Shown one piece after another: positions 1 through 8,338 of a DNA stretch of 28,731 nucleotides. A program made the position numbers and the translations under genes. The first letter of the stretch is position 1, and each line of letters begins with the position of its first letter. The stretch comes from CBDCUE01 sp965222515 (lineage in GTDB: Bacteria; Pseudomonadota; Alphaproteobacteria; Rickettsiales; JABIRX01), in contig CBDCUE010000001.1 in assembly GCA_965222515.1 (NCBI GenBank), positions 1 through 28,731 of the forward strand, written 5' to 3'. The notes under the pieces were generated by a model. It saw only the letters and a program-made list of their open reading frames with translations, did not search any database and was not told the origin of the DNA.

Positions 1-1641
1 ACTTTTGATTGGTGGAGTTGCCTCAATTAGTAATATTTGCTCTTCCTTTGGTAAGCCGATCACTTCTTGTGGTAATAATAAGGCTCTTTGTACACCTGAA
101 ACATGGAGAGTTCTTGATGCTGGGTTTAAATCTAAAAATCTTGGTTTATTTTGAGATTCTTGAAAAGCTGTTTTATTTCCAATTAATTGAGATATTAATT
201 GAGCAGTCTCAAAATTATTGGCTGCAAAAGTTACTCTATAAGTAGAATTTGACAGAAAACTATTCATTCCTGAATCCTCATAAGCTCCTTTTAATTGCTG
301 AGTATCTTGTACAACTAAAAATAATCTAAGTTTATATCCTCTAAAATAAGCAATCCCTGTTTTAAATTGCTCCATTTTTCCTAAAGTTGGAAACTCATCC
401 ATCATAAACATCACTCCACCTTTTTCATCTTTTCCTGGAATTTTTGTAGTAAGTAATGATGAAGTTTGTTGATAAAAAATCTTCATTAAAGGCTCTAATC
501 TTTGAATGTTATCAGGTGTTAAGCCAACATATACTGTAGTTGGTATTCTTCTAAAAGTACTTACATCAAAATCAGTAGTAGCAGTTGTTGTATCAATCAA
601 AGGATTAGACCATAATTCCAAAGCTGAATTTGCAGTGGAATTTACTCCCGACCTCTCCTTATCTGCTTTTTGTAAAAAAGCTGCAATATTCATATAACCA
701 ACTGGATGCAAAATATCTCCCATAGTATCTAACACTACAGCCAAATTATATACTACATCATCACTTCTTAAAACTCTTACCACTTCCCCTAATGATTTTA
801 TTCTCTTTTTGTCGCATAGTAAATATAGCATTACCCCCACAATTAAACTTCTTGCTTCATTCTCCCAAAAATCTTGTTTAGGTAATAGTAAATTAGCAAT
901 TTTCTGCACATCATCTACCATTTTTCCCATTTTCTTACTAACAAAATCAAGAGGATTATAGCAATGGCTAATACCATCAGGAGATGCTGGGTTCCATAGA
1001 AATACATCTTGTTTTAATTTTTTCTTACGATAACCACTGGTTAGTTCATAATTTTCAAGTTTTATATCGTGTACCACTACTGAATTTTTCCAAAATAATA
1101 AATTAGGAATTACAAAACCCACACCTTTACCAGATCCAGTAGGGGCAAAGAGCAAGCAATGTTGATAGCCATCTGCTATCAAATAGCCTTTTTTATCTCT
1201 ACCTAAAAGCATTCCGTGTTTTGATCTTAACCCTGCTTTTTTTATATCTTTTTCTTTTGCCCATTTTGCATCACCATGGATTTTTTCTTTTTCTTTAAAA
1301 GGTTTCCAATCTGAAATAGGAGCTCTAAAAAGAAAAAGAAAAAAAGATAATGTAGCAAATGGAGTGAAACTTGCTAAAAATAATTTTGTTGCCCAATAAT
1401 TATGTGATTCAAAAGTTATTTGAGTTTTATATTTCCACCATGTTTTCCAAAATCCAAAAAAAGATTGATAGAGAAATGACATTTGTGAAAGAAAATCTTG
1501 TTGTACCACTTTTAAAGTGTAATGATAGCTATCTTTATTTAAAAAGGTAATTGACAAAATGGCAGAAATATAAGCTACTGCAAAAAATATCAAGCCAAAG
1601 AAACAAAAAAACAAGGTAAAATTTTTTCCTGCAGGAGACAT
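1..1641 (-). CDS. virD4: Type IV secretion coupling ATPase VirD4/TraG (C-terminus beyond left edge)
   Basis: I translated this frame by hand: it is open for 547 codons from the ATG at 1641 to the window edge without a stop. VirD4 proteins are hexameric inner-membrane ATPases that pass substrates to a P-type type IV secretion channel. Visible features in order: two hydrophobic segments (about residues 9-33 and 85-106), the HGDAKWA segment that follows the membrane part in this family, a Walker A box APTGSGKG at 166-173, and a Walker B box MFMMDEFPTLG near residue 414. The sequence style matches Rickettsiales VirD4. No virB gene is next to it here; upstream lies the divergent murF, 104 bases away. 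No clear Shine-Dalgarno precedes the start. The C-terminal tail, which often carries substrate-specific sequence, is not in the window. Confidence 0.95.
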   Translation of the reverse strand, partial: MSPAGKNFTLFFCFFGLIFFAVAYISAILSITFLNKDSYHYTLKVVQQDFLSQMSFLYQSFFGFWKTWWKYKTQITFESHNYWATKLFLASFTPFATLSFFLFLFRAPISDWKPFKEKEKIHGDAKWAKEKDIKKAGLRSKHGMLLGRDKKGYLIADGYQHCLLFAPTGSGKGVGFVIPNLLFWKNSVVVHDIKLENYELTSGYRKKKLKQDVFLWNPASPDGISHCYNPLDFVSKKMGKMVDDVQKIANLLLPKQDFWENEARSLIVGVMLYLLCDKKRIKSLGEVVRVLRSDDVVYNLAVVLDTMGDILHPVGYMNIAAFLQKADKERSGVNSTANSALELWSNPLIDTTTATTDFDVSTFRRIPTTVYVGLTPDNIQRLEPLMKIFYQQTSSLLTTKIPGKDEKGGVMFMMDEFPTLGKMEQFKTGIAYFRGYKLRLFLVVQDTQQLKGAYEDSGMNSFLSNSTYRVTFAANNFETAQLISQLIGNKTAFQESQNKPRFLDLNPASRTLHVSGVQRALLLPQEVIGLPKEEQILLIEATPPIKS

Positions 1642-1745
1642 TTATATATTTATAATTAAAAGTTGTATTTTTATAGAAAATACATAAATATCTCTATACT
1701 AAATTTACTTTAGTATGTTATTAAAATAATTCAAGAACTTAATTT
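1642..1745. promoter_or_regulatory. Divergent promoter region virD4/murF with an 8-bp inverted repeat
   Basis: This 104-base spacer must drive virD4 leftward and murF rightward. A perfect inverted repeat, ATACTAAA at 1696-1703 and TTTAGTAT at 1709-1716 with a 5-base spacer, lies in its middle. On the minus strand it contains TATAGA (1693-1698), close to the TATAGT hexamers found upstream of other genes in this window, so it may be both a -10 element for virD4 and an operator-like palindrome. This is inferred from sequence only. Confidence 0.4.
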
Positions 1746-3110
1746 ATGTGGAATAGACAAGAATTAGCAAAAGCCTTAAATATTGATGAGAATTTATGTT
1801 TTGATGCAGAAAATATTTCTATTGATAGTAGAAATATTAAAAAAAATGATATTTTTTTGGCCATTAAAGGAGAAAAATTTGATGGGCATAATTTTTTGCA
1901 AGAAGTAGCAAAAAAACAAATATCTTGTGCTATTGTAGAGAAAATAAATACAAAAATAGCTGTTTCTCAAATAAAAGTTGAAAATTGTTATGATGCTTTG
2001 ATAAAACTGGCCAAATATAAAAGAGAAAACATCAAAAAAACTACAAAAATTATTGCTATTACTGGAAGTGTAGGCAAAACTACTTTTAAAGAAAATTTGC
2101 AACAAATATTAAATTTAAAATATCGTTGCTATTATTCTCAAGGGAATTTTAATAATCATTATGGTTTGCCTTTATCATTGGTTAATATGCCAAAAAAAAT
2201 TGATTTTGCAATTTTTGAATTAGGTATGAATCATTCTAAAGAAATTAATTTTTTAAGTGAAATTGCCAAACCTCATCTTGCTATTATCACCCAAATATCA
2301 GAGGCTCATTTAGAAAATTTCAAAGATGTTTCTGGTATTATTAGAGCAAAACTGGAGATTATTGATGGCTTAGATAAGAAAAATGGACAATTGGTGATAG
2401 GAAATGATCATTTTTCTCAAGAAATTGCTCAAGAAATGGCAAAAAAAGGTTTTTTTGGTATAAAAACACATTTTTTTGGAGAAAAAAATGCAAAAAACGA
2501 TCTTTTTATTAAAAATTTTACTAAAAAAGCTAATTTTTTAGAAATTAATTGTGTTTTACAGCAAAAAAACAGTTATAAATTAAAATTTAAGCCATTAAAT
2601 GATGATTTAGCCAAATCATTATCGGCTATTTTGTTAATTTATCAAATTCTAGGTTTAAATATTCAAGAAATTTTGTCTGAATTCATTAATTTAGGTGCAA
2701 TTGAAGGAAGAGGGCAGGTAATTAGCAATTTTTTAAATAAAAACATCACTTTAATTGATGATAGTTATAATGCTAGTCCTGTTTCTATGCAATCATCATT
2801 AAAATATTTATCAAATTTTAGTCAAACACAAAGAAAAATAGCGATTTTGGGTGATATGTTGGAATTAGGTAAGGATTCTTTGAAAAAACATCTGCAATTA
2901 ACAAAATTTTTAACAAAAATTGACGGGGTAATTGCCATAGGTCCAGATATGACAAAACTCTTTGAAATATTGCCGAAACAGCAACAAATTTCTTGTTTTG
3001 CAGAAATAAATCAAGAAAATATTGAAAAAATCAAAGATTCGTTAAAAGAAAATGACATAGTTTTAACCAAGGCCTCAAATGGAATGAAATTATTTAAGAT
3101 AAAAGAATGA
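1746..3110 (+). CDS. murF: UDP-N-acetylmuramoyl-tripeptide--D-alanyl-D-alanine ligase
   Basis: This Mur ligase adds D-Ala-D-Ala to the UDP-MurNAc tripeptide, the last cytoplasmic step in building the peptidoglycan pentapeptide precursor. At 454 residues it has the normal length. Domain order is as in the family: an N-terminal uridine-binding domain with IDSRNIKKNDIFLAIKG (26-42), a central ATPase domain with the P-loop TGSVGKTT (106-113), the NFNNHYGLP and ELGMNHSKEI segments, and a C-terminal domain opened by DDSYNASPVSM (about 338-348). It stands alone, divergent from virD4 and convergent with fbaB, whereas many bacteria keep it in the mur-fts cluster; scattering of that cluster is common in Rickettsiales. 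Its presence implies the organism makes a peptidoglycan precursor. Confidence 0.96.
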   Translation: MWNRQELAKALNIDENLCFDAENISIDSRNIKKNDIFLAIKGEKFDGHNFLQEVAKKQISCAIVEKINTKIAVSQIKVENCYDALIKLAKYKRENIKKTTKIIAITGSVGKTTFKENLQQILNLKYRCYYSQGNFNNHYGLPLSLVNMPKKIDFAIFELGMNHSKEINFLSEIAKPHLAIITQISEAHLENFKDVSGIIRAKLEIIDGLDKKNGQLVIGNDHFSQEIAQEMAKKGFFGIKTHFFGEKNAKNDLFIKNFTKKANFLEINCVLQQKNSYKLKFKPLNDDLAKSLSAILLIYQILGLNIQEILSEFINLGAIEGRGQVISNFLNKNITLIDDSYNASPVSMQSSLKYLSNFSQTQRKIAILGDMLELGKDSLKKHLQLTKFLTKIDGVIAIGPDMTKLFEILPKQQQISCFAEINQENIEKIKDSLKENDIVLTKASNGMKLFKIKE

Positions 3111-3287
3111 GATGGATTATGTAAGTAGATGGGGTTTTGTCTAGGGTTGGTGTGTTATCAGTATTTTAAAAAAAACTCAGGGCAACTGCTACTCTCTTGA
3201 GTGGTAATTCTAATTATGAAAACTTGATTTGTTATTTTATGGAATTATACTAGGGAAGCTATAGCTCTTCGAAGAATTGCTAGCCAT

Positions 3288-4217
3288 TTACTCCTTGCCC
3301 AAATAAATGTTAATTATTTTGTTTAGCATGTCAAGTGCATCTTCTCTTTTTCTTTGAAAAGTGTTTCTGCCAATGATAGAGCCGTTTCCTCCTGCATCTC
3401 TGATATGTCTTACTTCATCGTAAAGAGCTTCTAAGCCTTTGCTGGCTCCGCCTGAAAAAATAACCAATCTTTTATTGTTAAAAGTAGCTTGTTTGATATG
3501 GCTTACTCTCTCGGTTAAAGTGTTTATTGCTATTTTATTGTCTAAATAAGCTTTTTTTGCTTCTTTGAGTTCTAAATGATCTGTTGGTAATTTTACTTTG
3601 ATTATGTTTGCTCCAAGCAAGGCTGCCATATGAGCTGCATAGGTTATTATGTCAATTCCTGTTTCTCCTTCTTTGCTAAGACTTCCTCCTCTTGCATAAG
3701 ACCAAACTACAGTAGCTAAGCCATAAGACTTTGCTTCTAATGATAGTTCTTTTATTTCTTCCATCATTTCAAATTGAGCATCAGAACCTGGATAAATTGT
3801 AAAACCAATGGCACTGCAACCTAATCTTAAAGCATCTTGCACTGATGCTGTGATTGCTTGACAAGGTGCTTCTTGTTCTGTTGCTAGTGAATTTGAACTG
3901 TTTATTTTTAAAATAAGAGGAATAGCTCCTGCATATTTATCTGCACCGCATTCTAGCATTCCAAGAGGAGCGGCATAAGCATTAAGGCCTGCATCTATTG
4001 CTAGTTTAAAATGATATTCTGGATCATAGCTTTCTGGATTTGCTGCAAAACTTCTTGCAGGACCATGTTCAAAACCTTGGTCTACAGGCAAAATTATCAT
4101 TTTTCCTGTTCCTGCCAATTTTCCTGACATTAAAATATTTGCTAGGTTTTTTTTTATTCCTGCATTCTCGCTTGAATAACAATCTAAGATTTGTTGAACT
4201 TTTTTACTTATTTTCAT
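3288..4217 (-). CDS. fbaB: Class I fructose-bisphosphate aldolase (DhnA/FbaB type)
   Basis: The protein reversibly splits fructose 1,6-bisphosphate into glyceraldehyde-3-phosphate and dihydroxyacetone phosphate through a Schiff-base lysine. The 309-residue length fits the archaeal-type DhnA family. Recognisable segments are PVDQGFEHGP at 44-53, the lysine strand IIKVKLPTD at 205-213 holding the likely catalytic Lys207 or Lys209, FSGGASKG at 254-261 and GRNTFQR at 283-289; the last two form the phosphate-binding end of the barrel. Rickettsiales that lack full glycolysis keep this gene, probably to interconvert triose phosphates for lipid precursors. It is convergent with murF and its start lies 81 bases from the divergent rlmB start. 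The ATG at 4217 is the natural start. Confidence 0.93.
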   Translation of the reverse strand: MKISKKVQQILDCYSSENAGIKKNLANILMSGKLAGTGKMIILPVDQGFEHGPARSFAANPESYDPEYHFKLAIDAGLNAYAAPLGMLECGADKYAGAIPLILKINSSNSLATEQEAPCQAITASVQDALRLGCSAIGFTIYPGSDAQFEMMEEIKELSLEAKSYGLATVVWSYARGGSLSKEGETGIDIITYAAHMAALLGANIIKVKLPTDHLELKEAKKAYLDNKIAINTLTERVSHIKQATFNNKRLVIFSGGASKGLEALYDEVRHIRDAGGNGSIIGRNTFQRKREDALDMLNKIINIYLGKE

Positions 4218-4298
4218 TTACTAATTTGTATGTTTGGTTTATAATTTTTTTTCAAAAGGAAAGCTAACAATATTTTATAAAATTGCAAGAAAGAATTT

Positions 4299-5030
4299 AT
4301 GTCAAAAACTATTTGGTTATACGGTATTCATCCAATTGAAGAAGTACTAAAAGCAGGAAAAAAAGAAGTTTTAGAAATCCTAATTACTGATAAAACTAAA
4401 GAAAAATTAAGCAGTAATGATGTTTTTAGAACGAGTTTTAAAAATATTTCAACACAAATTGTAGAAGCTAAAACTTTAAATAATATTTTGGCAGAAGGGG
4501 TTAATCATCAAAATATTGCGATTAAAACTTTTGCTAATGAAATAGAAGATATTAATGATTTTTATCATAAAAATGAAGATAATATAGTTATTTTGGATCA
4601 AATAACAGACACTCACAATATTGGAGCAATAATTAGATCAGCCTTAGCTTTTGGTTTTAAAAATATCGCTTTGACCAGTAGAAACTCCATTTCTGACTAT
4701 GATATTTTATTAAAATCATCGGCAGGACTTAGTGAATATGTTAATTTTTATCAAATGAATAATATTAATCAAAATATTGCGAAATTAAAGCAACAAGAAT
4801 TTTGGTGCATAGGATTAGAAGGAAGTAGCAAGGTTTCTATTGGTAATTTAAAAAAATTTGATAAATTAGCTCTTATTTTGGGTAATGAACATAAAGGAAT
4901 TAGAGATCTGGTGAAAAAGAACTGCGATTTATTAGTATCCATTCCTATGGACCCCCAAGCAGAAAGTCTAAATGTAGCAAGTTCTGCAACTATTGCTTTC
5001 TGGGAGGTTTTTAAAAATAAAAATTTTTAA
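4299..5030 (+). CDS. rlmB: TrmH/SpoU-family RNA 2'-O-methyltransferase, RlmB-like
   Basis: SPOUT methyltransferases of this type methylate a ribose 2'-OH; RlmB modifies a guanosine in the peptidyl-transferase loop of 23S rRNA. The 243 residues show an N-terminal RNA-binding substrate domain starting WLYGIHPIEEVLKAG (5-19), which is typical of RlmB, and then the three SpoU motifs: motif 1 DTHNIGAIIRSALAFG ending about residue 118, motif 2 LILGNEHKGI around 192-201, and motif 3 IPMDPQAESLNVASSATI near the C-terminus. The C-terminal knot is complete. It is divergent from fbaB and runs into a palindromic element before meeting convergent guaA. The family is certain; the exact target (23S G2251 equivalent) is inferred from the N-terminal domain. 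Confidence 0.9.
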   Translation: MSKTIWLYGIHPIEEVLKAGKKEVLEILITDKTKEKLSSNDVFRTSFKNISTQIVEAKTLNNILAEGVNHQNIAIKTFANEIEDINDFYHKNEDNIVILDQITDTHNIGAIIRSALAFGFKNIALTSRNSISDYDILLKSSAGLSEYVNFYQMNNINQNIAKLKQQEFWCIGLEGSSKVSIGNLKKFDKLALILGNEHKGIRDLVKKNCDLLVSIPMDPQAESLNVASSATIAFWEVFKNKNF

Positions 5031-5041
5031 AAAAGCTTAGT

Positions 5042-5076
5042 GTAAAGGTTATAACCTGCCAGCCCTAACCTTATAC
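5042..5076 (+). terminator. Possible hairpin downstream of rlmB
   Basis: GTAAAGGTTA (5042-5051) can pair with TAACCTTATAC (5066-5076) with one bulge across a 14-base loop. It begins 12 bases after the rlmB stop. No T-tract follows directly, and the hairpin overlaps the left tip of the large palindrome, so its function as a terminator is only possible. Confidence 0.25.
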
Positions 5077-5232
5077 TATTTTAGCTTTATAATTGACCTA
5101 TAGCTAAAAAGATGTTTAGTAGAAATTGTTTTTTTTAATTATTTGTTAGCCATAGCTAACAGATTATTAAAAGAAGCAATTTATGCTGAGCAGATTGAAG
5201 GCTATAGGTCAATTATAAAACTAAAATAGTAT
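5073..5232. repeat. Long palindromic element, copy 1
   Basis: A 160-bp sequence that folds back along its whole length. The outer 32-base arms (5073-5104 and 5201-5232) are inverted copies with one mismatch. The inner 28-base arms (5123-5150 and 5155-5182) match at 24 positions and close on a CATA loop flanked by GTTAGC and GCTAAC. The intervening stretch pairs partly, largely through G-U wobbles. A run of eight T lies in the left inner arm. A second copy occurs at 15723-15875 in the same orientation. Both lie between the 3' ends of convergent genes, here rlmB and guaA. No protein is encoded. It resembles Rickettsia palindromic elements or MITEs in size and form, but identity to a named family is not claimed. 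Confidence 0.9.
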
Positions 5233-5320
5233 TACTCCCACAAAAAACAAAATATTCGTGTAAATGTGTTATAGATAACAAAACTGCACATAACAACCTA
5301 ACCTCCAAAAAACCAAAAAG

Positions 5321-6853
5321 TTATTCCCATTCTATGGTTCCGGGGGGTTTTGAGGTTATGTCGTAGGTTATTCTGTTTATTCCTCTTACTTGATTGGTTA
5401 TTTTGGAAGAAACATTGCTTAGAAATTTATGAGAAAAATGGTAATAATCTGCTGTCATTCCATCAGATCCTGTTACTGCCCTTAAAGCTAAAACATAATC
5501 ATAACTTCTTTGATCTCCCATAACTCCAACTGTTTTTACTGGTAGCAACACTGCGAAAGCTTGCCATATTTCATCATAAATCTCTGCTTTTTTTATTTCT
5601 TTGATAAAAATATCATCTGCTTCTTGCAGAATTTTGATTTTTTCTTTAGTGATGCTAGAAATTATTCTGATGGCTAGTCCTGGTCCTGGAAAGGGGTGCC
5701 TGTTGATTAAATCTTTGGCAATTCCTAATTCTAAGCCTAATTTTCTAACCTCATCTTTGAATAATTCTCGTAATGGTTCCAAAAGTTTTAAATTCATATT
5801 TTTAGGTAGGCCGCCAACATTATGATGAGATTTAATGGTCTCACTTACTCCGCCAGTTGGATGAGAAGATTCTATTACATCTGGATATAATGTTCCTTGA
5901 GCTAAAAATTTAACATTTTTGATTTTTTGTGCTTCTCTATCAAAGATTTTGATAAATGTTTTACCAATTATTTTTCTTTTTTCTTCTGGATCAGAGATAT
6001 TTATTAAATTTTGTAAAAACTCTTCTTTAGCATCAATAAAAATAAAATTTATTTCTAAATTAGCAAAGATTTTTTGAACTTCTTCTGCTTCGTTTTTTCT
6101 AAGCAAGCCATTATCTACAAAAACACAAGTTAGATTCTTGTCAATTGCTTTTGCAATCAAACTTGCGGTTACTGTGGAATCTACTCCACCGCTTACTGCA
6201 CAGATTACCTTGTTATTTTGTACTTTCTCTTTAATTTCAGCAATGGCAATTTTTTTATAATCAGCCATATTCCAATCAGGTTTTATTCCTGCTATTTTAG
6301 TAATGAAGTTTTCAATTATTTTGCCTCCATCAATAGAATGAATTACCTCAGGATGAAATTGCAAGCCATATATTTTTTGCTTATCATTGGCAATAACTGC
6401 ATAAGGTGCCGAATTTGTTTTTGCTATGGCCCTAAAACCATCAGGAATTTCTGTTACCACATCCCCGTGGCTCATCCAAACAATATTATTTTTTACATTA
6501 TCAAATAAAATATGTTTTTTTTCCAAAATATCTATTTCTGCTCTGCCAAATTCTTTATTATCTGAAAAAACTACTTTACCACCTAATTTTTGGCAAATTA
6601 ATTGCTCGCCATAACATATTCCTAGAATTGGAATATTTAATTTAAAAATTTCGTTACTAATGTCAGGAGCATTTTCTGCACTAACTGAACTCGGGCCTCC
6701 GCTAAAAATTATGGCATCTGCATTTTTGATTTTTGTAAGATCTTCATTATAATTAATTATTTCTGAATAAACCCCCATCTCTCTTACTCGTCTTGCAATT
6801 AATTTGGTTACTTGAGAACCAAAATCTATGATTAAAACTTTTTTTTTGCTCAT
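5321..6853 (-). CDS. guaA: GMP synthase (glutamine-hydrolysing)
   Basis: GuaA converts XMP to GMP with ATP and glutamine-derived ammonia, the last step of guanine nucleotide synthesis. The 510 residues contain a complete class I amidotransferase domain with nucleophile Cys80 in GICYGEQ, and His167 and Glu169 in LQFHPEV, followed by the ATP-pyrophosphatase domain with PP-loop SGGVDST at 221-227 and the C-terminal dimerisation domain ending PPGTIEWE, as in the family. The ATG at 6853 overlaps the TGA of the upstream prepilin-peptidase-like gene (ATGA), so the two are probably translationally coupled. Rickettsia species lack guaA, so its presence here marks a less reduced purine metabolism. Confidence 0.97.
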   Translation of the reverse strand: MSKKKVLIIDFGSQVTKLIARRVREMGVYSEIINYNEDLTKIKNADAIIFSGGPSSVSAENAPDISNEIFKLNIPILGICYGEQLICQKLGGKVVFSDNKEFGRAEIDILEKKHILFDNVKNNIVWMSHGDVVTEIPDGFRAIAKTNSAPYAVIANDKQKIYGLQFHPEVIHSIDGGKIIENFITKIAGIKPDWNMADYKKIAIAEIKEKVQNNKVICAVSGGVDSTVTASLIAKAIDKNLTCVFVDNGLLRKNEAEEVQKIFANLEINFIFIDAKEEFLQNLINISDPEEKRKIIGKTFIKIFDREAQKIKNVKFLAQGTLYPDVIESSHPTGGVSETIKSHHNVGGLPKNMNLKLLEPLRELFKDEVRKLGLELGIAKDLINRHPFPGPGLAIRIISSITKEKIKILQEADDIFIKEIKKAEIYDEIWQAFAVLLPVKTVGVMGDQRSYDYVLALRAVTGSDGMTADYYHFSHKFLSNVSSKITNQVRGINRITYDITSKPPGTIEWE

Positions 6854-7605
6854 AAAAAAATCATCAAAATTATTATTATATTAGCAATTATGGGCAAAAG
6901 CCATTGCTTTTTTTTTAAAACAAGTAATGATAAAGAAAATAAAGGTAAAATCAATAAAATAAGTTTTAGCTTAAGTAAGATTAGGGCAGCAAAAATTGAT
7001 AAATAAATAATAATCATATCATCACTCGATAATCTAGGCTTTTTTTGATATTGTAAATAATTTAAAGATTGCTTGAAATTATGTTCGATCGCATAATTAA
7101 TATGTCTCAAAAGCAATGATATAAAAACTGCAAAACTGGTGATAAAAAATGCAGGATATATTGAATTATCAAGCAAAACTCTTTTGATGATAATAATAAA
7201 AAATGCTAAGGTAAGAAAAATAGAAATATTTTTTTTATGGTTAAAAAATATCACTGACCAAATCACAAAAATAATGATTAAGAACATATTGATGATTAAT
7301 AATTCACTAAAATTATTTATATGAAAATTAAGCACAAAATAAATAAGCATTAATAATTCTGTGCAGAAATAAATTAAAGCATAAGGGTATTTTTTTTTGC
7401 AATATCGGCATTTTCCTTTGTATAAAGCTAGAGAAAGTAAAGATATATAGTCTATGAAGCTTAAATGATGTCCGCATTCGGTGCAAAATGGTTTTTGCCC
7501 AATCCAAGGTTTATTATTTGCTAAACGATAAGCTGCCATAGTGGCAAAACTACCCCAAGCAAGACCTAGCAATATATTAAAACTATATGAAAATAAAATT
7601 AACAT
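6850..7605 (-). CDS. Prepilin peptidase-like membrane protein (A24 family, PilD/ComC-like), possibly catalytically impaired
   Basis: A24 prepilin peptidases are inner-membrane aspartyl proteases that cut, and often N-methylate, type IV pilin and pseudopilin leaders. Here the 251-residue protein opens with a membrane helix and GSFATMAAYRL (18-28), then the paired zinc-type cysteines C41/C44 and C66/C69 around DYISLLSL, the hallmark of the A24 N-terminal domain. At least five more hydrophobic segments follow. The first catalytic aspartate, normally at the end of the third helix in an I-D-L-K-like context, appears as Asn in FFNHKKN (121-127). The second site may be Asp195 or Asp196 in LSSDDMI. 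Activity is therefore uncertain. It is the first gene of an overlapping pair with guaA. No pilin gene is in the window. Confidence 0.75.
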   Translation of the reverse strand: MLILFSYSFNILLGLAWGSFATMAAYRLANNKPWIGQKPFCTECGHHLSFIDYISLLSLALYKGKCRYCKKKYPYALIYFCTELLMLIYFVLNFHINNFSELLIINMFLIIIFVIWSVIFFNHKKNISIFLTLAFFIIIIKRVLLDNSIYPAFFITSFAVFISLLLRHINYAIEHNFKQSLNYLQYQKKPRLSSDDMIIIYLSIFAALILLKLKLILLILPLFSLSLLVLKKKQWLLPIIANIIIILMIFL

Positions 7606-7702
7606 TTTTTTACTTTAAAACAATTATTAGTTACTTTATATTAATTAAAAAAACTTACAATATACCAAATCAATTTTGTTTTAGTATAGTTTCAATAAAA
7701 TT
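7606..7702. promoter_or_regulatory. Divergent promoter region with TATAGT -10 for the lipoprotein operon
   Basis: The 97-base spacer separates the prepilin-peptidase gene from the rightward lipoprotein-hom operon. AGTATAGT places a TATAGT hexamer at 7685-7690, only 12 bases before the ATG at 7703, which would give a very short leader. Similar TATAGT boxes precede dnaX and the glycosyltransferase at 16812. No convincing -35 box is seen. Confidence 0.4.
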
Positions 7703-8338
7703 ATGGACCTTTTATCTAAAAAATATAGTTTTTACCTTATTATATTATTATCATTACTTGCTTCTTGCAATCAAAATGTAAGCAAAAGAATTCCTATTAA
7801 AAACAATCAAATAATAGAAACTCAAAATGCTCGGCCCATAACTGAAAATTTGAATAAGCAGGTAACAGTTGGAAATAAGAGTTTTTATGATGATTTTTTT
7901 AAAGATGTTAAAGATGAAGTGGCAAATGGTAATATTAAAAAAATAAAAACTTTAAACAAAGAAGATCTAAATAAAATATATGCTACAGAAATAATGGATA
8001 AGGATAGCCAAAAGATGGCACAAACAGCTAGGATAGCAGATACTCAAAAAATTAAAAAGACAACTAGTAAAATTTATCCTAGAAAAAATGGAGACCTGTA
8101 TGTGGTAACAAATTTAGATAGAGGTTATTATATTCAAATAGGAGCTTATGCTAGAAAAAGCAATGCTTTAAAAGTGGCCACCAAATTATATAGCTATGAT
8201 GTTGTGATTAATAAATCTTTTAAAAGCAATGTTTTTAAAATATTAATTGGTCCCCTTAAGCAGAGAGATGATGCTATTAATTTAAAAAAAAGAATAGTAG
8301 AAAAGGGATTTAGCAATACAATTATTATTAGAAAATGA
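7703..8338 (+). CDS. Putative lipoprotein with C-terminal SPOR domain
   Basis: The 211-residue product begins with a lipoprotein signal peptide: two lysines, a hydrophobic core and a lipobox LLASC with Cys22 as the acylated residue. A linker of low complexity, rich in Lys, Asn and Gln, runs to about residue 135. The last 70 residues form a SPOR domain beginning GYYIQIGAYARKSNA and including FKILIGPL. SPOR domains bind peptidoglycan stripped of stem peptides, usually at the division septum, so this is probably an envelope protein tethering membrane to cell wall. It shares an ATGA overlap with the next gene and starts an operon continuing into homoserine dehydrogenase and PTPS. The start codon is supported by the signal peptide. 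It cannot be assigned to RlpA, DamX or another named SPOR protein because it lacks their other domains. Confidence 0.82.
   Translation: MDLLSKKYSFYLIILLSLLASCNQNVSKRIPIKNNQIIETQNARPITENLNKQVTVGNKSFYDDFFKDVKDEVANGNIKKIKTLNKEDLNKIYATEIMDKDSQKMAQTARIADTQKIKKTTSKIYPRKNGDLYVVTNLDRGYYIQIGAYARKSNALKVATKLYSYDVVINKSFKSNVFKILIGPLKQRDDAINLKKRIVEKGFSNTIIIRK

Noticed and set aside
9..697. Plus-strand ORFs at 9-245 and 506-697
   Set aside because: They are antisense to the virD4 frame, which has clear Walker motifs; no family features of their own.
3111..3287. Terminator or small RNA between murF and fbaB
   Set aside because: Only short palindromes (AGCTATAGCT, CTTCGAAG and a four-base ACTC/GAGT stem) are present, with no T-tract; not enough to call.
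5601..6614. Plus-strand ORFs within guaA
   Set aside because: Antisense shadows of guaA, whose domains and active-site residues are intact.
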